A stretch of 9,439 nucleotides of DNA from an uncultured Actinomycetes bacterium (GTDB lineage: Bacteria; Actinomycetota; Actinomycetes; S36-B12): positions 1 through 9,439 of the forward strand of contig CAJIYV010000158.1 of NCBI GenBank assembly GCA_905181745.1. Reading direction: 5' to 3'. Positions 6,838-9,439 of this stretch are shown one piece after another; positions within the stretch are counted from its first letter, which is position 1; every line of letters begins with the position of its first letter. The notes under the pieces were generated by a model. The model was given only the letters and a program-made list of their open reading frames with translations. It did no database searches and was not told the origin of the DNA. The translations under genes were made by a program, and so were the position numbers.

Positions 6838-6876
6838 GGAATGGCCAAGAGGGTCCACAAGGCGGATGGCAAGAGG
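6838..6876. repeat. Near-identical direct repeat upstream of the protease promoter
   Basis: GGAATGGCCAAGAGG (6838-6852) and GGATGGCAAGAGG (6864-6876) differ only by two single-base insertions and start about 26 bp apart. The first copy lies where a -35 box for TACATT would be. This could be a pair of regulator sites or chance. Confidence 0.3.
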
Positions 6877-6885
6877 TGGTACTTA

Positions 6886-6962
6886 TGGTGGGCGAAGAGG
6901 GACTCGAACCCCCGACTTCATCCTTGTAAGGGATGCACTCTAACCAACTGAGTTACTCGCCC
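6886..6962 (-). tRNA. tRNA-Val (anticodon UAC), CCA encoded
   Basis: The minus strand folds into a full 77-nt cloverleaf. The acceptor arm pairs GGGCGAG with TTCGCCC. The D arm is ACTC/GAGT around AGTTGGTTA. The anticodon stem CATCC/GGATG holds loop CTTACAA, giving anticodon UAC (valine, codon GUA). The variable loop is AAGTC. The T arm GGGGG/CCCTC carries TTCGAGT. Discriminator A and CCA are genome-encoded. The gene stands alone, with no second tRNA next to it and no integrase or repeated 3' end that would suggest an attachment site. Confidence 0.97.
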
Positions 6963-6972
6963 GGAAACCGAA

Positions 6973-6978
6973 AGATTA
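6973..6978 (-). promoter_or_regulatory. Probable -10 box of the tRNA-Val gene
   Basis: TAATCT on the minus strand lies 10 nt before the first tRNA base. It is the same hexamer as at the thiBPQ promoter. An ATGACA at 7004-6999 is 20 bp away, somewhat far for a -35. Confidence 0.4.
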
Positions 6979-7078
6979 CATGAGGCCGCCGCCGCGCCTG
7001 TCATCGCTCCCCGGCAGCACACTGCATTTCAATATTTCTAGAAACGGTTCGAAGGGGAGATTGATATTCCTTAATCGG

Positions 7079-7084
7079 TAGGCT
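7079..7084 (+). promoter_or_regulatory. Leaderless-type -10 box of the small membrane protein gene
   Basis: TAGGCT fits TANNNT and lies 7 nt before the ATG at 7092. Only a poor Shine-Dalgarno is present, so a leaderless transcript is plausible. Confidence 0.4.
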
Positions 7085-7091
7085 CACAGCA

Positions 7092-7439
7092 ATGGTAATT
7101 ATGAAATATAAAGGCGTTGTCTCGCGCGCAATCCCGGCGGTTCTGGTTTTTATCGCGTTGACGCTCGGGTTCACTCTTGCAGAGCTCACTGATATTCGTT
7201 GGTTGGGTGGGATGGTCATGATTGCGATCGGGGCATTTGCAGTATTTCTGATGATCCGTATTTCCGGTGTGCTACGAGCGTTAATCGGCGTCGTAGTGGT
7301 TGTTGTCGGGTTCTTTCTCTCGCACGTACTTGGCCCGATGCTGGGCTCCTATAGAGCCTTGATCCTGGTGGCGACCACGTGTTCGGTTGTGGTGTACCTC
7401 CTCACCTGCAGGAAAGGGTCAACTCAGCGTTTGCGTTAG
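7092..7439 (+). CDS. Small four-helix membrane protein, function unknown
   Basis: I do not recognise a family for this 115-residue protein. Four hydrophobic segments are visible at about 13-30, 37-55, 60-80 and 87-106, with short loops. A charged N-terminus (MVIMKYKG) and a basic tail after the last helix (CRKGSTQRLR) suggest both ends face the cytoplasm. No enzymatic motif or conserved polar residue stands out within the helices. The ATG at 7092 follows a TANNNT box by 7 nt; a second in-frame ATG at 7101 is possible. The gene is divergent from tRNA-Val, and the lipoprotein gene starts 88 bp downstream with no clear terminator between, so the two could be co-transcribed. Long uninterrupted reading and membrane topology make it likely real. 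Confidence 0.65.
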   Translation: MVIMKYKGVVSRAIPAVLVFIALTLGFTLAELTDIRWLGGMVMIAIGAFAVFLMIRISGVLRALIGVVVVVVGFFLSHVLGPMLGSYRALILVATTCSVVVYLLTCRKGSTQRLR

Positions 7440-7527
7440 GTTTCATTACTCAGAAAATGGGTTTACGGGCCATAGCATGAGGGCATCGGAGCACACATTC
7501 GCGCATAGGCATCCTGAAGGGTAAGTC

Positions 7528-7902
7528 ATGAAAATTGCGGCTATCGGAATTGCACTGCTTGGAGGGGCTTCCCTCGTTCTTGTGGGCTGTTCAAGTGACT
7601 TATCTGTCGGTGGCACGGCGGAGTGCAATGACACGACAATCGCAGAAGCGGTAACTGGGGATCCCACTTTCGCTGAATACGTGGTCACTGACTACAAGTG
7701 TGCAGACGGCTGGGCTTTTGCTGCAGCAAATCCAGCTGAAGGTCAAATGGGAGCGCCCGCCATGATGATTTTTGAAGCTGAAGGCCAGTTCTGGATCCCT
7801 AAGAGTGCGGCAGATGTCTGTGGCACCTATGGCGATGGCACCTATCCCAGTGATGCCATGGTTCCGGAGTCCCTCTATGACCCAGCCTGCTTGGCTGGCT
7901 AG
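7528..7902 (+). CDS. Small cysteine-containing lipoprotein, function unknown
   Basis: The 124-residue product has a classic lipoprotein signal: MKIAAIG, a hydrophobic core, and lipobox LVGC with lipidated Cys21. It is predicted to be anchored on the outer face of the membrane. The mature part holds four more cysteines (33, 58, 98, 121) that could form two disulfides. It is acidic and contains a CADGWAFA stretch (58-65) and an aromatic FEAEGQFWIP segment (82-91). The pattern resembles small exported actinobacterial proteins of unknown role, but I cannot assign a family. The ATG at 7528 has a good ribosome site, AAGGG (7517-7521), 6 nt upstream, unlike the leaderless neighbours. Its stop lies 26 bp before nif3, which seems to have its own promoter. 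Confidence 0.78.
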   Translation: MKIAAIGIALLGGASLVLVGCSSDLSVGGTAECNDTTIAEAVTGDPTFAEYVVTDYKCADGWAFAAANPAEGQMGAPAMMIFEAEGQFWIPKSAADVCGTYGDGTYPSDAMVPESLYDPACLAG

Positions 7903-7908
7903 GCAGCC
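7882..7908 (+). other. Two mutually exclusive short hairpins at the lipoprotein gene end
   Basis: CCAGCC (7882-7887) can pair with GGCTGG (7893-7898) around TGCTT. Alternatively, GGCTG (7893-7897) can pair with CAGCC (7904-7908). The two stems share one arm and span the TAG stop of the lipoprotein gene. No T-run follows, so a standard terminator is not supported. Confidence 0.3.
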
Positions 7909-7916
7909 CCGCTGGG

Positions 7917-7922
7917 TAACCT
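7917..7922 (+). promoter_or_regulatory. Leaderless-type -10 box of nif3
   Basis: TAACCT fits TANNNT and is separated from the ATG at 7929 by 6 nt. No Shine-Dalgarno precedes the ATG. A TTGGCT at 7891-7896 is 20 bp upstream, only a loose -35. Confidence 0.45.
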
Positions 7923-7928
7923 GTCAAT

Positions 7929-8735
7929 ATGGCCAATGTTTTCAATGTGTGTGATCTGCTCGATCGACACTACCCACCGGACACGGCGGAAGCCTGGGAC
8001 AGTGTTGGCTTGATCTGCGGAGACCCCGCAGCCACGGTTTCTCGGGTACTTTTTGCGCTAGACCCCACAATTGAAGTAATCCATGAGGCAATAGAGGTCC
8101 GGGCGGATCTGGTGGTTACCCACCACCCCCTCTTCCTCACCGGGGTACATGGCGTTTCTCGCGACACATTAGGTGGACGGGTTGTTCATGACGCGATCTC
8201 ACATGGAATCGCCCTTTTCAACGCCCATACCAATGCCGACCACGCTAACCCTGGAGTGTCTGACGCGCTTGCACACACACTTGGCTTAGTTGAATGCGCA
8301 CCCATTGAGCCCGGTGCCACGCCGCTTACCGGAGCCGGCCGCATTGGTCGGCTGCCCAAAACTTTGAGGTTGGCACAATTTGCTGAGCAGGTCGCCGAGT
8401 CCTTACCCAGCACCGCGGGTGGAATTCGGGTTGCGGGCGACCCCAACAAGGTAATCGACATGGTCGCCGTGTGTGGGGGATCGGGTGATTTCTTGCTTCC
8501 GTTGGCAGCCGCTCTCGCCGATGTCTACGTGACATCGGACCTGAAGTACCACCGAGTCCTAGACCACCCGCAGGGAGAATGCGCGCTGATTGACGCATCC
8601 CATTTTGCGACCGAATGGCCGTGGGTGCCGGCGGTTGCCGCCTTGGTGCACAGTGAGCTGGGAAGCAGTGTGAGTACATTGGTCTCCGCGGTGCGAACGG
8701 ATCCGTGGACCGGACACTATTCCTCCCGCGACTGA
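7929..8735 (+). CDS. Nif3-like dinuclear metal centre protein (YbgI/DUF34 family)
   Basis: A 268-residue protein, slightly longer than the ~250-residue E. coli YbgI. It shows the family's metal-site residues in order: H65 and H66 in VVTHHPLF, H100 and D104 in NAHTNAD, and H225 and E229 in DASHFATEW. These match the His/Asp/Glu ligands of the di-metal centre known from YbgI structures. The conserved N-terminal AEAWDSVGLICG (20-31) is also present. Family members form toroidal hexamers in the cytoplasm; the reaction remains uncertain, with roles in nucleotide or cofactor repair proposed. The ATG at 7929 probably starts a leaderless message. The next gene, a coiled-coil zinc-ribbon protein, begins 41 bp downstream in the same direction. 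That pairing is common in actinobacteria and supports a two-gene unit. Confidence 0.93.
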   Translation: MANVFNVCDLLDRHYPPDTAEAWDSVGLICGDPAATVSRVLFALDPTIEVIHEAIEVRADLVVTHHPLFLTGVHGVSRDTLGGRVVHDAISHGIALFNAHTNADHANPGVSDALAHTLGLVECAPIEPGATPLTGAGRIGRLPKTLRLAQFAEQVAESLPSTAGGIRVAGDPNKVIDMVAVCGGSGDFLLPLAAALADVYVTSDLKYHRVLDHPQGECALIDASHFATEWPWVPAVAALVHSELGSSVSTLVSAVRTDPWTGHYSSRD

Positions 8736-8765
8736 AAACTCAAGAGCCGTCAAAGCCGCTTTATT

Positions 8766-8770
8766 AGGAG
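8766..8770 (+). promoter_or_regulatory. Ribosome binding site deciding a TTG start
   Basis: AGGAG is followed by 6 nt (ATTGCA) and TTG at 8777. It is the strongest Shine-Dalgarno in the window and fixes the rare start of the zinc-ribbon protein. Confidence 0.8.
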
Positions 8771-8776
8771 ATTGCA

Positions 8777-9439
8777 TTGAACATTGATCCGCAGATCCAA
8801 GTGCAACTTCTTGCCGTCCAAGGCAAAGACACTGAAGTGGCCCAACTTGAATACAAGCGGTCCACGCTCCCGGCAATTGAGCAGAAAAAGGAACTCGAAG
8901 CGAATTTTGCTCGTGCTCGCGACCAGCACATTGCCTCTGAAGTAATTCTTAGTGACCTGCAACGGGAAGCACTAAAATCTGATGGTGATGTGGATGTAGT
9001 TCGTCTGCGCATCACGAAAGATGAACAGATGCTTGATTCCGGTGAGATCAACGACCCCAAGCAGCTCTCCAATCTCCAACATGAACTTGAGTCACTTGCC
9101 AAGCGCCAGCTCGACCTTGAAGACGTTGAACTTGAAGTAATGGAACGCGTTGAGGGCGCCAAAGCAGCAGTGCAGGTGCTCGCCCAACAGAAAACTGATT
9201 TTTCACAGCAACTCGAAACTATGAGCGTGACCCTGGATTCAGAACTAGCGACCTTGGCCGCAGACCTCGTTGATGTTCATTCCGAACGTGTGCGACTGGC
9301 AGCTGACATGCCCCCTGAGTTCCTCGCCTTGTACGAAAAGATTCGTAAAGGGCATGAAGGAATGGGCGCTGCCAAATTACACCGTGGTCAATGTGAGGGT
9401 TGCCGCCTCACCATTCCACCCCAAGAGCTCAATGTGATT
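8777..9439 (+). CDS. Coiled-coil zinc-ribbon protein (CdsZ/CT398-like), 3' end outside window
   Basis: The 221 visible residues stay open to the right edge. Residues about 10-170 are rich in Leu, Glu, Gln, Lys and Ala with heptad-like spacing, indicating a long antiparallel coiled coil; INDPKQLSNLQHELESL (91-107) is typical of the family. Near the edge LHRGQCEGCRLTIPP (201-215) supplies the first two cysteines, C206 and C209, of a C4 zinc ribbon; the second pair should lie just beyond the window. Family members are proposed to be nucleic-acid-associated or regulatory scaffold proteins; the precise role is unsettled. Translation starts at TTG 8777 behind a strong AGGAG. The gene follows nif3 by 41 bp and is probably co-transcribed with it. 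In related genomes an RNase H-type gene often follows, which cannot be checked here. Confidence 0.85.
   Translation, partial: MNIDPQIQVQLLAVQGKDTEVAQLEYKRSTLPAIEQKKELEANFARARDQHIASEVILSDLQREALKSDGDVDVVRLRITKDEQMLDSGEINDPKQLSNLQHELESLAKRQLDLEDVELEVMERVEGAKAAVQVLAQQKTDFSQQLETMSVTLDSELATLAADLVDVHSERVRLAADMPPEFLALYEKIRKGHEGMGAAKLHRGQCEGCRLTIPPQELNVI

Noticed and set aside
6886..6962. tRNA-Val as an integration site for a mobile element
   Set aside because: No integrase, no second copy of the tRNA 3' end and no change in gene character on either side.
1..9439. CRISPR arrays, insertion sequences, defence or toxin-antitoxin genes
   Set aside because: No regularly spaced repeats, transposases or recognisable defence proteins were seen on either strand.

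Overview
The window looks like chromosomal DNA from an actinobacterium of moderate GC content (mid-50s by eye). Three things point there: a flavoprotein extremely close to mycobacterial ChoD, a Nif3 - coiled-coil zinc-ribbon gene pair, and start codons (ATG/GTG) that repeatedly sit 6-7 nt after a TANNNT -10 box, the actinobacterial leaderless pattern. I see no phage, transposon, CRISPR or defence genes. This is core-type metabolic DNA with a few small uncharacterised genes.

Left part, minus strand (1-3317): a thiamine-uptake operon, thiB-thiP-thiQ. It encodes a lipoprotein receptor, a fused two-domain permease and an ATPase that runs off the left edge. A clear TPP riboswitch precedes it. The aptamer's 3' end contains the ribosome binding site of thiB and leaves no room for a separate expression platform, so the simplest model is that TPP binding hides the ribosome site directly. 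The three genes overlap (25 nt and 4 nt), which implies translational coupling.

Middle, plus strand (3345-5162): a divergently transcribed ChoD-like GMC flavoprotein, probably leaderless, ending at a strong bidirectional terminator. From the other side that terminator closes a minus-strand unit holding a previously unlisted 49-codon ORF (5184-5333). Upstream of the small ORF lie an imperfect palindrome and a secreted multidomain S1 protease (5433-6809, minus strand, also apparently leaderless), and then a tRNA-Val(UAC) gene (minus strand).

Right part, plus strand (7079-9439): a small four-helix membrane protein, a small cysteine-containing lipoprotein, Nif3, and the start of a coiled-coil zinc-ribbon protein that runs off the right edge.

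The best leads for new biology are the small ORF between choD and the protease, the riboswitch with an embedded ribosome site, and the four-gene leaderless promoter pattern. No complete new multi-gene system is visible.
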